DNA of 14,424 nt from UBA11865 sp035686605 (GTDB taxonomy: Bacteria; Chloroflexota; Anaerolineae; Promineifilales; Promineifilaceae): positions 1 to 14,424 of the forward strand of contig DASRZI010000201.1 in assembly GCA_035686605.1 (NCBI GenBank), read 5' to 3'. Numbering within the stretch: position 1 is the first letter of the stretch; each line of letters starts with the position of its first letter. This document shows, piece after piece, positions 1-7,103 of this stretch. Made by a program: the position numbers and the translations under genes. Under the pieces are notes generated by a model that did not search any database, had not been told where the DNA came from, and saw nothing but the letters and a program-made list of their open reading frames with translations.

Positions 1-1565
1 TCCAGCAATGCGTTGTGAAAGGCTCGTGGCAGATCTTTTTGCTGGCGTACGAGGACGTTTTCAAATCGTCGTTCCTGCAGGCTTTCCCAGCTGCTCTCGA
101 ACGGTGGTTGAACACCACGAGCTGCGAGCTGCTTCTCATAATAGAAGCGAAGCGATTGCACAGCATTTCGAACTCGCGTGCTCGCTTCTCGCAGCTGGCT
201 GCGGACTCTCTCGGTCTGGATGAATTCGATCAGGCTGTCGCGCAGCAATGGCACTTCGCTTAACTTTAAGAGCGCTGCCGCTGTGTCTGGCTCCAATGGA
301 TCGGTCTTGCTAACCGGACCAAGTTGGTCAGAGAACACCTTCAGAACCCGCTCGGTCTCGCTGGCGAATTCTGGTGGTGCGTTATCTGGGTCTTCAACGT
401 AAAGGGCAGTGGGGGCCATGACCAAGAAATAGGGGCGCTTGTCGCCGCGGTCGCTATATCGTTCCCAGTAATTTGGAGCAATATAACGAGTAACCTCTTT
501 TACCTCGCGTTCACTCTCGGGAAGTCCCGCATTGAGTCTGTCAAATGCCTGGCGAATGTTTCCACCATTCACGGCCAAAAAGACCTTTGCTGCAGCTTCG
601 TCGAGATCGCTGCCGCTCAATCCGAACAGCCGGTTTTCCTTGATCCAGTTCACCGATGCGAGTGATTTCATTTCATCGACTCGTTGGCGTCCGGCATCGG
701 TAACGAGGACTATCATCGCGTCCTCTCGTTTCATCTCTTCAAGAGTGATTGCTTCATGCAAACGCATTCCTGCGCCCAAACCCGGCACATCGACGATGCG
801 CAGGTAACCATTCATTAACAAGTTTGGAAAATCATCTCGTGGATGGACCCTGAAAGTAGCCGACCGGATCAGACGAATCTGCCGTTGTCCACTGCCTTTG
901 AATCCATCTTCGCGTAGATGGGTGAGAGCATTTTCATCATCAATGGTGAAGGCTTTTGTTGGAGGAGGACCGTCCTGAAACAGATCCTTCTTTGATTCGT
1001 AGGTATCGATGCAATCCAATATGATCTCGAAGTATTCATCCTGTTCGGTCTTGGCGTCGTCACGAGCATCGTCCTTCATCTCTTCAATGGATAGACGCGC
1101 CTGCTCTCGTTCGGCATCATTGTTAATATCGAAGTTCTCGATTTCGGCTAACTGGCATAGACGGCGAACCCGGCTGGCGAATTCCTTCCGATCCCAATAG
1201 GAAAATACCAGAGATTCGGCCTCGCCTTCATCGGCTTGCTCGATGTACACGATGGTACCGGTGACGGCGGTAACGGCGCCTGTGGGCAAAAGATTGCGTC
1301 CTAACAGGGCGTTGATGAGCGTGCTCTTTCCGACACCAGTACCTCCGAAGAAGACCAGGGTGTAGGTCCTCTGGGCCAAAATCTTTTGGGCCTCATCCAC
1401 ACTCTGCTGCGCGCCAGGCACTGCGCGAATCAAATAATCCCGGCTGGAATCAATCGTTCGCTGCAATTCGATCCACTGTTCAACCTGGTCTCCATCTATA
1501 TGGGGTAGTTGCACAAGTTGATCGCGTAATTCATCATACTTATCTGATTTGTTCTTGGGGCTCAT
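1..1565 (-). CDS. Dynamin-like GTPase (partial, C-terminus beyond the left edge)
   Basis: The frame reads from ATG at 1565 through 521 codons to the edge with no stop, so the C-terminus is missing. A purine-rich AGGA about 7 bases before the ATG supports this start. The protein has a P-loop, GGTGVGKST, at residues 74-82. A threonine-rich G2 region (TAVTGT) lies near residue 100, and the G3 motif DVPGLG is at 259-264. Size, G3 type and the late G3 position fit dynamin-like large GTPases, which bind and remodel membranes in bacteria. Where a G4 motif (N/T-K-x-D) is expected, after a hydrophobic strand at about 328-333, I read NGGN (333-336). Base specificity may therefore be altered. The visible C-terminal part is charged and probably helical. 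The gene is divergent from a Get3-like ATPase gene. A general P-loop GTPase is the alternative; I am confident of the GTPase fold, less of the subfamily. Confidence 0.8.
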   Translation of the reverse strand, partial: MSPKNKSDKYDELRDQLVQLPHIDGDQVEQWIELQRTIDSSRDYLIRAVPGAQQSVDEAQKILAQRTYTLVFFGGTGVGKSTLINALLGRNLLPTGAVTAVTGTIVYIEQADEGEAESLVFSYWDRKEFASRVRRLCQLAEIENFDINNDAEREQARLSIEEMKDDARDDAKTEQDEYFEIILDCIDTYESKKDLFQDGPPPTKAFTIDDENALTHLREDGFKGSGQRQIRLIRSATFRVHPRDDFPNLLMNGYLRIVDVPGLGAGMRLHEAITLEEMKREDAMIVLVTDAGRQRVDEMKSLASVNWIKENRLFGLSGSDLDEAAAKVFLAVNGGNIRQAFDRLNAGLPESEREVKEVTRYIAPNYWERYSDRGDKRPYFLVMAPTALYVEDPDNAPPEFASETERVLKVFSDQLGPVSKTDPLEPDTAAALLKLSEVPLLRDSLIEFIQTERVRSQLREASTRVRNAVQSLRFYYEKQLAARGVQPPFESSWESLQERRFENVLVRQQKDLPRAFHNALL

Positions 1566-1837
1566 TTCGATTTCCTTTCCTGCTTTCGAGAAAAATGCCT
1601 TAATGGCATGCGCCAACAGCTGCCTGTTTTAACGCTACATTCATTACGTATTCAATAGGTAAAGGTTGCAGTTTTCGAATAGCCCATATCCCACAAGATA
1701 TTCGATGCACCTTATCCGTTCCTTATGTCAAGTTAGTATCGCTAGATTGCTGTTTCTTCGTCCAAACATTTTCCAGCAAACTAAAACTGGGATGTTCCTT
1801 ATTCTATCACGGACAATGACTCGCAAGTGAACGAATT

Positions 1838-1866
1838 TTGACTACGTAATCTAATTGCAATCTAAT
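1838..1866 (+). promoter_or_regulatory. Sigma-70-type promoter of the Get3-like ATPase gene
   Basis: A -35 box TTGACT (1838-1843) and a -10 box TCTAAT (1861-1866) each match the consensus at five of six positions and are separated by exactly 17 bases. Transcription would begin near 1873, giving a leader of about 140 bases before ATG 2016. This is the best-formed promoter in the window. Confidence 0.6.
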
Positions 1867-1885
1867 CGATTTATGAGCACTACAA

Positions 1886-1916
1886 CGCAAATTACTACTT
1901 TGCGTATTACTTTGCA
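1886..1916. promoter_or_regulatory. TTTGC repeats with inverted repeat (operator or leader hairpin)
   Basis: CGCAAA (1886-1891) and TTTGCG (1899-1904) form a perfect 6-base inverted repeat around 7 bases. A further TTTGCA (1911-1916) lies 12 bases after the start of the second arm, so the core occurs three times in 31 bases. It lies just downstream of the predicted transcription start and could be an operator or a small leader hairpin. No known regulator site is recognised. Confidence 0.35.
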
Positions 1917-2015
1917 GTTAAAATTAGACTTGATCAGTAATATAGCCATCTTTCGTGGGGAGTCTTCGCATGGGCAAGATGATTCGAGGAAAGAGATCAT
2001 AGAGCGGAGAAATTA

Positions 2016-3218
2016 ATGAGGATTATTCTTTATCTAGGAAAAGGCGGGGTCGGTAAGACGACGGTTGCCGCGGCAACAGCTCTTCGGAGCGCCGAACTAG
2101 GCTACAAGACATTGGTGGCCAGCACAGATATAGCACACAGTCTCGCAGATTCGTTCGACGTTCCCTTGGGAGATATTCCGGTTCAGCTAACCGAAAATTT
2201 GTGGGCCCAGGAGATCAGCGTCGTCGCCGATATATACAATTATTGGGATACGATCCAAAGTTTTGTATCTAATCTCATGAGAGGCGGTCGGGACGTGAGC
2301 CGGATTGTTGCCGATGAGCTCTCGGCAATTCCCGGCATGGACGAGATCGTCAGTCTGCTACATATCAATAAACAAGCCAAAGAACAGAACTTCGATCGGG
2401 TCATTATCGATGCGGCGCCTACTGGAGAAACAATCAGGCTCTTGACGATCCCAGATACTTTTCGTTGGTATGCTGGTCACTTGGCCAGATATGAACGAGG
2501 GGTCATGAAAATGATCGCCCCGCTTGCCGGTCGATTTCTGAAAGCACCAACAGAGGTTTTGGAAGCCTTGTACATGCTGGATGATGCGACCGCTGAACTT
2601 CGAGAGACCCTCAGCGATCCTGAGATAACAAGCTATCGCGTCGTGGTAATTCCGGAAAAGATGGTAGTTAGAGAGGCTGAGAGAGCCATCGGCTATTTGG
2701 GACTGTTTAACTATCCTGTCGACAGCGTGATCATCAATCGCGTTCTTCCTGAAATGACGGACGCGGGAGAGTTTATGCAGAAACGACGCGAGGTCCAGGA
2801 CAAGTACTTGAAGTTAATCCAAGATAATTTCAGCCCGTTGCCCTTGTGGGAAGTTCCCTATTATTCTGATGAGGTCGTGGGTATGGCCGCTCTATCGGTA
2901 CTTGCGCGCGATTGTTTTGGCGAAAAAGATCCTTGCCTGATCTACTATCGTGGCCTGCTGCAGGAGATCGTTGAAGTCGATGACGGGTATCTTATGCGAC
3001 TGCCAATACCGTTCGTGAAGAGCAACGAGGTCCGGCTGCGAAAGCGCGGCGACGAGATGTTTATCACCATTGGAAACTTCAAACGAGAGATGATTCTGCC
3101 AACAGTGCTAGCCCGAATGCGGGCAACTGGCGGCCGTCTCAATGATGGAGTTCTTGAAATCCGGTTTGTACCCGCTGACCAGGTATCCGAAATCAATGCA
3201 GTCGAAGAAGCCGCCTGA
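2016..3218 (+). CDS. Get3/ArsA-family ATPase with C-terminal HSP20-like domain
   Basis: This 400-residue protein belongs to the ArsA/TRC40/Get3 branch of deviant Walker ATPases. The P-loop GKGGVGKTT is at 8-16, with the signature lysine K9. A switch I-like STDIAHS is at 36-42, with D38 in the place of the catalytic aspartate, and the family hallmark DAAPTGETIRLL is at 132-143. An A-loop-like EVPYYSDEVVG is at 279-289. Residues about 323-385 resemble the HSP20-like domain found at the end of many bacterial ArsA-like proteins. The zinc-binding CxxC of eukaryotic Get3 is absent; only C300 and C307 are near. GGAGA at 2006-2010 supports the start. No arsR, arsB or arsC gene is nearby, so a role in handling membrane or client proteins is likelier than arsenite export. 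The protein is probably cytosolic and dimeric. Its true client is unknown. Confidence 0.85.
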   Translation: MRIILYLGKGGVGKTTVAAATALRSAELGYKTLVASTDIAHSLADSFDVPLGDIPVQLTENLWAQEISVVADIYNYWDTIQSFVSNLMRGGRDVSRIVADELSAIPGMDEIVSLLHINKQAKEQNFDRVIIDAAPTGETIRLLTIPDTFRWYAGHLARYERGVMKMIAPLAGRFLKAPTEVLEALYMLDDATAELRETLSDPEITSYRVVVIPEKMVVREAERAIGYLGLFNYPVDSVIINRVLPEMTDAGEFMQKRREVQDKYLKLIQDNFSPLPLWEVPYYSDEVVGMAALSVLARDCFGEKDPCLIYYRGLLQEIVEVDDGYLMRLPIPFVKSNEVRLRKRGDEMFITIGNFKREMILPTVLARMRATGGRLNDGVLEIRFVPADQVSEINAVEEAA

Positions 3219-3295
3219 CGATTCATGCGACATTTCTGAAACTTTAATCAATCCTCGACGTATAGGGGCACAGACTATAGAAAGCGAGGTGCTAA

Positions 3296-3850
3296 ATGTC
3301 TGAAGAAACTGTACTGAAAGCAGAAATTGGAAAGAAAGGCGTAAAGCCGCTATTACCGATTCTCCTGATCGCTGCCGGTCTGGCGCTTCTGGTAGTAAAT
3401 GTGTTCCATGTCAGCGTGATGGGCTTATTTTGGCCCGTCTTTATTGTGGGTACCGGCCTGTTGATGATGTGGCCAGCCTACAAGTCGACCGCTGAGCAGC
3501 GAAGCAGCCTGTCATTTTTCGCCATCCCTGGCGCGATGGTAGCTGCCAACGGTGCTCTATTGTTCTTGATGAATATGTTCGATCATTACGAGAGCATGGC
3601 TTATGCTTGGACACTCATCCTTGCGGCCGGTGCTGCGGGCTATCTGTACATGAAGCGGTTCGATGATGACGACGCTTCGACAGAGAAGGTTCGAGGATTC
3701 ATCAGGATCATGGTTCTGGCATTTATGGCCATGGCTGCCGTTTTCGAGCTCTTGATCTTCCAATCCCTTGGTGGTTGGTGGCCATTGCTAGTGATCGGTC
3801 TTGGTCTATATCTATGGGTTAAAGAAAGTAGGAGAGAAGTAAATGACTGA
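3296..3850 (+). CDS. Six-helix integral membrane protein of unknown function
   Basis: The 184-residue protein is mostly hydrophobic. Likely membrane segments are at about 18-37, 41-60, 74-94, 101-119, 135-155 and 159-176. Charged stretches lie between segments (for example RFDDDD at 121-126) and at the basic C-terminus. Two segments repeat a W-P-x-x-x-x-G-x-G-L pattern (FWPVFIVGTGL near 45-55, WWPLLVIGLGL near 161-171). This suggests an internal duplication, and resembles small LiaI/DUF5668-like membrane proteins. It begins 77 bases after the ATPase gene, with GAGGTG close to its ATG. Its last 8 bases overlap the next gene, so the two are probably translationally coupled. I cannot assign a function. 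Confidence 0.75.
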   Translation: MSEETVLKAEIGKKGVKPLLPILLIAAGLALLVVNVFHVSVMGLFWPVFIVGTGLLMMWPAYKSTAEQRSSLSFFAIPGAMVAANGALLFLMNMFDHYESMAYAWTLILAAGAAGYLYMKRFDDDDASTEKVRGFIRIMVLAFMAMAAVFELLIFQSLGGWWPLLVIGLGLYLWVKESRREVND

Positions 3851-4190
3851 CGAAGAAATTCGCGTTGACGAAGACGTATTTGAAGAAGAAGAAAAGGGCG
3901 AAAAAGAATGGGTTGAGGAAATGAAGGTCACCGGCGATGAACTGCTGGAGACTGTCAAAGGACTCGTCAAGGAAGCCGGAGTCCGCAAGATCGTAATCTT
4001 GAACAAAAACGACAAGGTTCTGATCGAAATCCCCCTGGTCCTAGGACTCGCAGGTATCGCCCTACTGCCGGTTTATACCGCTGTTGCCCTGTTCGCAGCT
4101 ATGGTCGCCGATTGCACGATCTTGGTTGAAAGAAAGGGTGATGAGCCAGAAGACAAAGAACCTCAAGAAGAAGACGACGAAGAAAAATAA
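3843..4190 (+). CDS. DUF4342-domain protein, copy 1
   Basis: This 115-residue protein has three parts: a very acidic N-terminus (1-25), a conserved domain (about 26-100) and an acidic tail. The conserved domain has a helical start (VTGDELLETVKGLVKEAGVRKIVI) like the UBA/TS-N-like helix of DUF4342 proteins. A strand and a long hydrophobic stretch (KVLIEIPLVLGLAGIALL, then on to about residue 96) follow and could span or dip into the membrane. Function is unknown for the family. The ATG at 3843 has AGGAG at 3830-3834, 8 bases away, and lies inside the end of the preceding membrane-protein gene. A second, very similar copy lies 236 bases downstream. Confidence 0.8.
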   Translation: MTDEEIRVDEDVFEEEEKGEKEWVEEMKVTGDELLETVKGLVKEAGVRKIVILNKNDKVLIEIPLVLGLAGIALLPVYTAVALFAAMVADCTILVERKGDEPEDKEPQEEDDEEK

Positions 4191-4216
4191 CGGGTTCTAG
4201 AGAGCATCGATATTGG

Positions 4217-4255
4217 AGAACCACCATCCACGAAAATGTGGCTGGTGGTTCTTTG
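4217..4255 (+). terminator. Hairpin after DUF4342 copy 1, likely terminator
   Basis: AGAACCACCA (4217-4226) pairs perfectly with TGGTGGTTCT (4243-4252). One mismatch and four further pairs (CCAC 4228-4231 with GTGG 4238-4241) follow, closing a 6-base loop. Only a short T-run follows (CTTTG), so termination may be partial. Confidence 0.55.
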
Positions 4256-4280
4256 TGCAAATGGCCGAAATTGCTTGAGA

Positions 4281-4306
4281 AAGCGTGCATCACCGCACGT
4301 GCTTTT
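4281..4306 (+). terminator. Second, weaker terminator-like hairpin
   Basis: AAGC-GTGC (4281-4288) can pair with GCAC (4295-4298) and GCTT (4301-4304), with a 2-base bulge and a 6-base loop, followed by TT. It lies 29 bases after the previous hairpin. It may back up termination before the second DUF4342 gene or attenuate its expression. Confidence 0.35.
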
Positions 4307-4426
4307 AATAAGTCCAGCCCTCATGTTTGAAGTACCGCACCATCGATTACATATCGCCAGTGAATAAATCGAAGTAGAAGTAACTGGGACGGTACATCCG
4401 GGCCTGAAACAATAGGAGTGATGTTC

Positions 4427-4747
4427 ATGAATGAAATTATCCAAGCCGAAGGCGATGTTTTGAAAGAAGAAAAGGGCGAGATTGAGTGGTTTGAGGAGTT
4501 GGAAGTAACTGCCGATGAGTTACTCAAGACGGTTAAAGGTTTGCTCCGTGAGGCCACCGTCCGGAAAATCGTCATCCAAAACAGTCAAAAAAAGGTCTTG
4601 ATCGAGATCCCACTCGTTCTCGGCCTTGCCGGTATCGCCCTGCTGCCTGTTTACGCGGCTAGCGCCCTTCTCGGGGCGATGATCGCCGACTATAGGATCT
4701 TGGTTGGTAGAAGAGGTGATAAGCCGGAAGAGTCGAAGGGAAGTTAA
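4427..4747 (+). CDS. DUF4342-domain protein, copy 2
   Basis: This is a paralogue of the protein at 3843-4190. By my hand count, 65 of 88 aligned residues are identical without gaps, and a stretch of just over 20 residues around IEIPLVLGLAGIALLPVY is unchanged. It has the same layout: a short acidic N-terminus, a UBA-like helix (VTADELLKTVKGLLREA), then a long hydrophobic stretch. It lacks the long acidic tail of copy 1 and ends in a short charged tail. GTG 4418 and ATG 4421 are in frame further upstream, but AGGAG at 4414-4418 overlaps or abuts them. ATG 4427 has ideal 8-base spacing and is preferred. Because two hairpins separate it from copy 1, it may be expressed separately. It is convergent with the PfkB-family kinase gene. 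Confidence 0.8.
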   Translation: MNEIIQAEGDVLKEEKGEIEWFEELEVTADELLKTVKGLLREATVRKIVIQNSQKKVLIEIPLVLGLAGIALLPVYAASALLGAMIADYRILVGRRGDKPEESKGS

Positions 4748-4877
4748 CGAGCCACATCTAACCCTTCAGCACAATCCGATTCGGCAAAGTGCCGTCCCCT
4801 CATCATGTGGATAGGGCTCATTCTGCACAGAACCCTGATTTTGCATGGGCAACCAGATTTATGAACCCTTAGTTATA

Positions 4878-5900
4878 TTATCCTGAGGTTGGCTGGTTTT
4901 CTAACGCCTTTAGCCGGAGCCACTTCTCGTGCTGTGAAGTCTGCAGCGGATGCGGAGCGCCATAACCTTCGATGGTGAACGAGGCCGAGACTAAACCGAG
5001 CTTCGCGGCATATTCCATCCCATTCTGCATCGATAGACCTACCATGAATCCCCCACAGAAGGAATCACCCGCGCCTGTCACGTCGATGATTCGCCGGTCT
5101 CGCTTTTCGTGATAGGGTGCTAGATGAACAAGATGATCCCAATCCTGTTGGAAAAGGGACACCCCGCGCGAACCACACTTGATCACAGTGCATTTCGCTC
5201 CCCAATCTCCCAGCGTTTTTGCAGAGTCAAGCATGCTGGCCTTGGGTCCGAATAAGGAGCGCATTTCCTGTTCGCTCGGCAGGAAAACGTCGACGTTGGG
5301 CAAAAAACGCTGCAAATACTTTGCAAGATTTGGTCTCATATATCGTTCACCTGGATCGACCGTTATTTGCTCGATGCCAAGATCACGTAAGAATGGAGCT
5401 AACTCCATGTGTGTTCGCAAGGGCAGGGGGGCCAGGTGAACGGCCGTAACTCCTTGAAAATTATCCGACCAGTCCTCTTTTCTCAGTGCAAGCGGTTCGA
5501 AAACGTCAGGATCATCTTGAGATGGGGTTGAATCGCGATATCCGACCAGGGATTCAGGCATCGACAACCCGATACGGAAATAATGCTTCTCAGGTTGGGT
5601 ATCATCTCGAGAGCCATCAGCTTGGTAAGCATAGAATGTTCTGTGGTCATGATCCCCTTGAATCCGCTTGATTCCATCACCGTTTATCCCAGAATCGGCA
5701 AGATTGGCAATCCACTTTCTAGGGTAGTTTTCCCCGATCCTTCCCCAGACCGAAACGTTATCCGACCAGATCGCAGCTCCGACCGCCGCGTAGATGGCAT
5801 TACCACCCACTTTATCGCTATGAGCCCTGCCGTCTCGGGTAATTAGATAGTCTACCCTTATCCCCCCACCTGCTAAGAAAATCGCATTCTTTGGCGACAC
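4878..5900 (-). CDS. PfkB/ribokinase-family sugar kinase
   Basis: The 340-residue protein carries the PfkB family features. GGN (32-34) lies in the substrate-binding N-terminal region, and the C-terminal signature DVTGAGDSFCGGF runs from 273, where GAGD supplies the anion hole and catalytic base D279. The usual NxxE metal/phosphate motif appears as S-E-Q-E (209-212), with serine for asparagine. The family phosphorylates a hydroxyl of a sugar, nucleoside or similar small molecule with ATP in the cytosol; the substrate cannot be read from sequence. The start is GTG at 5900, with GGAG (5907-5910) 6 bases upstream, inside the end of the SIS gene. Only 3 bases separate the two genes, so they are very likely co-translated. 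It is the last gene of the tpiA-M50-SIS-PfkB cluster. Confidence 0.85.
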   Translation of the reverse strand: MSPKNAIFLAGGGIRVDYLITRDGRAHSDKVGGNAIYAAVGAAIWSDNVSVWGRIGENYPRKWIANLADSGINGDGIKRIQGDHDHRTFYAYQADGSRDDTQPEKHYFRIGLSMPESLVGYRDSTPSQDDPDVFEPLALRKEDWSDNFQGVTAVHLAPLPLRTHMELAPFLRDLGIEQITVDPGERYMRPNLAKYLQRFLPNVDVFLPSEQEMRSLFGPKASMLDSAKTLGDWGAKCTVIKCGSRGVSLFQQDWDHLVHLAPYHEKRDRRIIDVTGAGDSFCGGFMVGLSMQNGMEYAAKLGLVSASFTIEGYGAPHPLQTSQHEKWLRLKALENQPTSG

Positions 5901-5903
5901 TGG

Positions 5904-7091
5904 CTACTCCATTGATCCTTGTATCCGTTTGCTTGGCTGTTTGTCTATCCGATGACTGGTGCGTATTCTTGAAATACCACCGCCGCCTTCCCGGCTACGG
6001 CCACCTGTGAAATCGCGAAAGTAGGATTCGCCGATCAGGCTGGCTCGTTCCGAGGCGAACAACAGTCCCGGAATGCAGGTGACCAAGGGCGAAAAGCTCT
6101 CCCGAATCGCTGCAACCGGGAAGTGATACTGGATATCGCTCGATTGCTCTGTGACTGGACCGCCAGATGGGGCAACAAGGGCGACTTGCCGGCCGATGGC
6201 CCGTGCGGCGACTGCGACTTCGCTCGCTCGATCCTGGTCCCGCATCCCGCCACATATTATTATGGTTGGCGTACTCGTCTCTCTGGCAAAGTATTGGAGG
6301 TGTGCCCATTCTTCTAAATCCTGGCTTAGGGCCTGATCACCGCTGGCCTCGAGGAGCTTTGCCGCGCTAAACATGGCCGTCCCATAATTGGGCCCGGCGC
6401 CGCAGAAGACGAATGCTTGTTCGTCTATCCAGCTTTCCGCGGCCTTCTTCACCACCGCAGAATTGCTTCCAATGGTCCATTCGATTAGCTCCGCGCTCGC
6501 TTCCAATTCACAGAGGAACTCATCTGCTTTGGATGTAGAGATATTGCCCCGAGCCAGACCGGCAGCGATAGCAAAGGTATATAGCGAGAGTATGGACGCG
6601 AAATAACTGCGGCTTCCGGGGACCACAACATCTCCTGACTCACCTACAAAAGGCGGCGTCTCCGATGAGAAAACAGAATCCGCCGTCACCGCCAAGCTGC
6701 TCTCATCATTTGCCGTTACGGCGATGGCTGCAGCCCCGCCTTTTTTTGCCAAGTCCAACGCTTCTATCGTTCGGCTGACCTCTCCACTGGCGGATATTGC
6801 CAGGACGAGAATAGTACCTGCTTGGGATGATGAGAAAAGTGATGAAGAGTAGCGGGAAAGCTGCATCGCCGTCTGGGTGTGACAAGGGATTCCGGTCAGT
6901 TCTTCAAAAGCCAAAATCGAACTGGTAGCCGCATGATAGCTGTCCCCGCAGCCCGTAAGATAGATTCGTTCGATCCTATCGTACTGCGCTCTGGCGACTA
7001 GCTCCTGGCTGATATCCCACTGCCGTCGAACCATGGAGGAGACAAGAGCTGGTAGTGAATCAATATGGCGGCGAAGGATGGAAGGCGTCAC
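5904..7091 (-). CDS. Double-SIS-domain sugar-phosphate isomerase/deglycase-like protein
   Basis: The 395-residue protein has two sugar-isomerase (SIS) domains, at about 40-180 and 225-355. The first has GCGDSY (47-52) and the phosphosugar-binding SASGEVSRT (100-108). The second has GAGPNYGTA (231-239), followed by LEEWAHLQYF (259-268). That last stretch is in the position of the catalytic or substrate-contacting helix of GlmS, AgaS and FrlB-like proteins. It has no glutaminase domain, so it is not GlmS. It likely isomerises, deaminates or deglycates a phosphosugar. The kinase gene 3 bases downstream would be a natural partner, supplying the phosphorylated substrate. The start is GTG at 7091, 12 bases after the stop of the membrane protease gene, without a clear ribosome-binding site; an internal ATG at residue 20 is less likely. 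The exact substrate is unknown. Confidence 0.8.
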   Translation of the reverse strand: MTPSILRRHIDSLPALVSSMVRRQWDISQELVARAQYDRIERIYLTGCGDSYHAATSSILAFEELTGIPCHTQTAMQLSRYSSSLFSSSQAGTILVLAISASGEVSRTIEALDLAKKGGAAAIAVTANDESSLAVTADSVFSSETPPFVGESGDVVVPGSRSYFASILSLYTFAIAAGLARGNISTSKADEFLCELEASAELIEWTIGSNSAVVKKAAESWIDEQAFVFCGAGPNYGTAMFSAAKLLEASGDQALSQDLEEWAHLQYFARETSTPTIIICGGMRDQDRASEVAVAARAIGRQVALVAPSGGPVTEQSSDIQYHFPVAAIRESFSPLVTCIPGLLFASERASLIGESYFRDFTGGRSREGGGGISRIRTSHRIDKQPSKRIQGSME

Positions 7092-7103
7092 TGATATCGT
7101 GGT

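Larger units (their letters stand above)
1566..2015. other. AT-rich divergent intergenic spacer
   Basis: This 450-base spacer separates two divergent genes and has no convincing ORF or RNA gene. On the plus strand it contains the promoter and repeated TTTGC motifs listed separately. On the minus side a small inverted repeat, ATGCC-TTAAT-GGCAT (1595-1609), sits in the leader of the dynamin-like gene just upstream of its ribosome-binding site. I see no minus-strand promoter with both boxes well placed. Confidence 0.6.

Noticed and set aside
1726..1731. A perfect TTGACA on the minus strand as -35 box of the dynamin-like gene.
   Set aside because: Seventeen bases downstream the sequence is GCATCG, and no acceptable -10 lies at 16-18 bases.
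2016..3218. Reading the ArsA-like ATPase as part of an arsenic resistance operon.
   Set aside because: No arsR, arsB, arsC or arsD gene is nearby. The single-half, HSP20-tailed form fits the Get3-like branch, and its neighbours are membrane proteins of unknown function.
4748..4877. Terminator between the convergent DUF4342 copy 2 and PfkB genes.
   Set aside because: Only a short CGGCA-AAG-TGCCG hairpin (4782-4794) and imperfect GAGCC/GGCTC pairing are seen, without a T-run on either strand.
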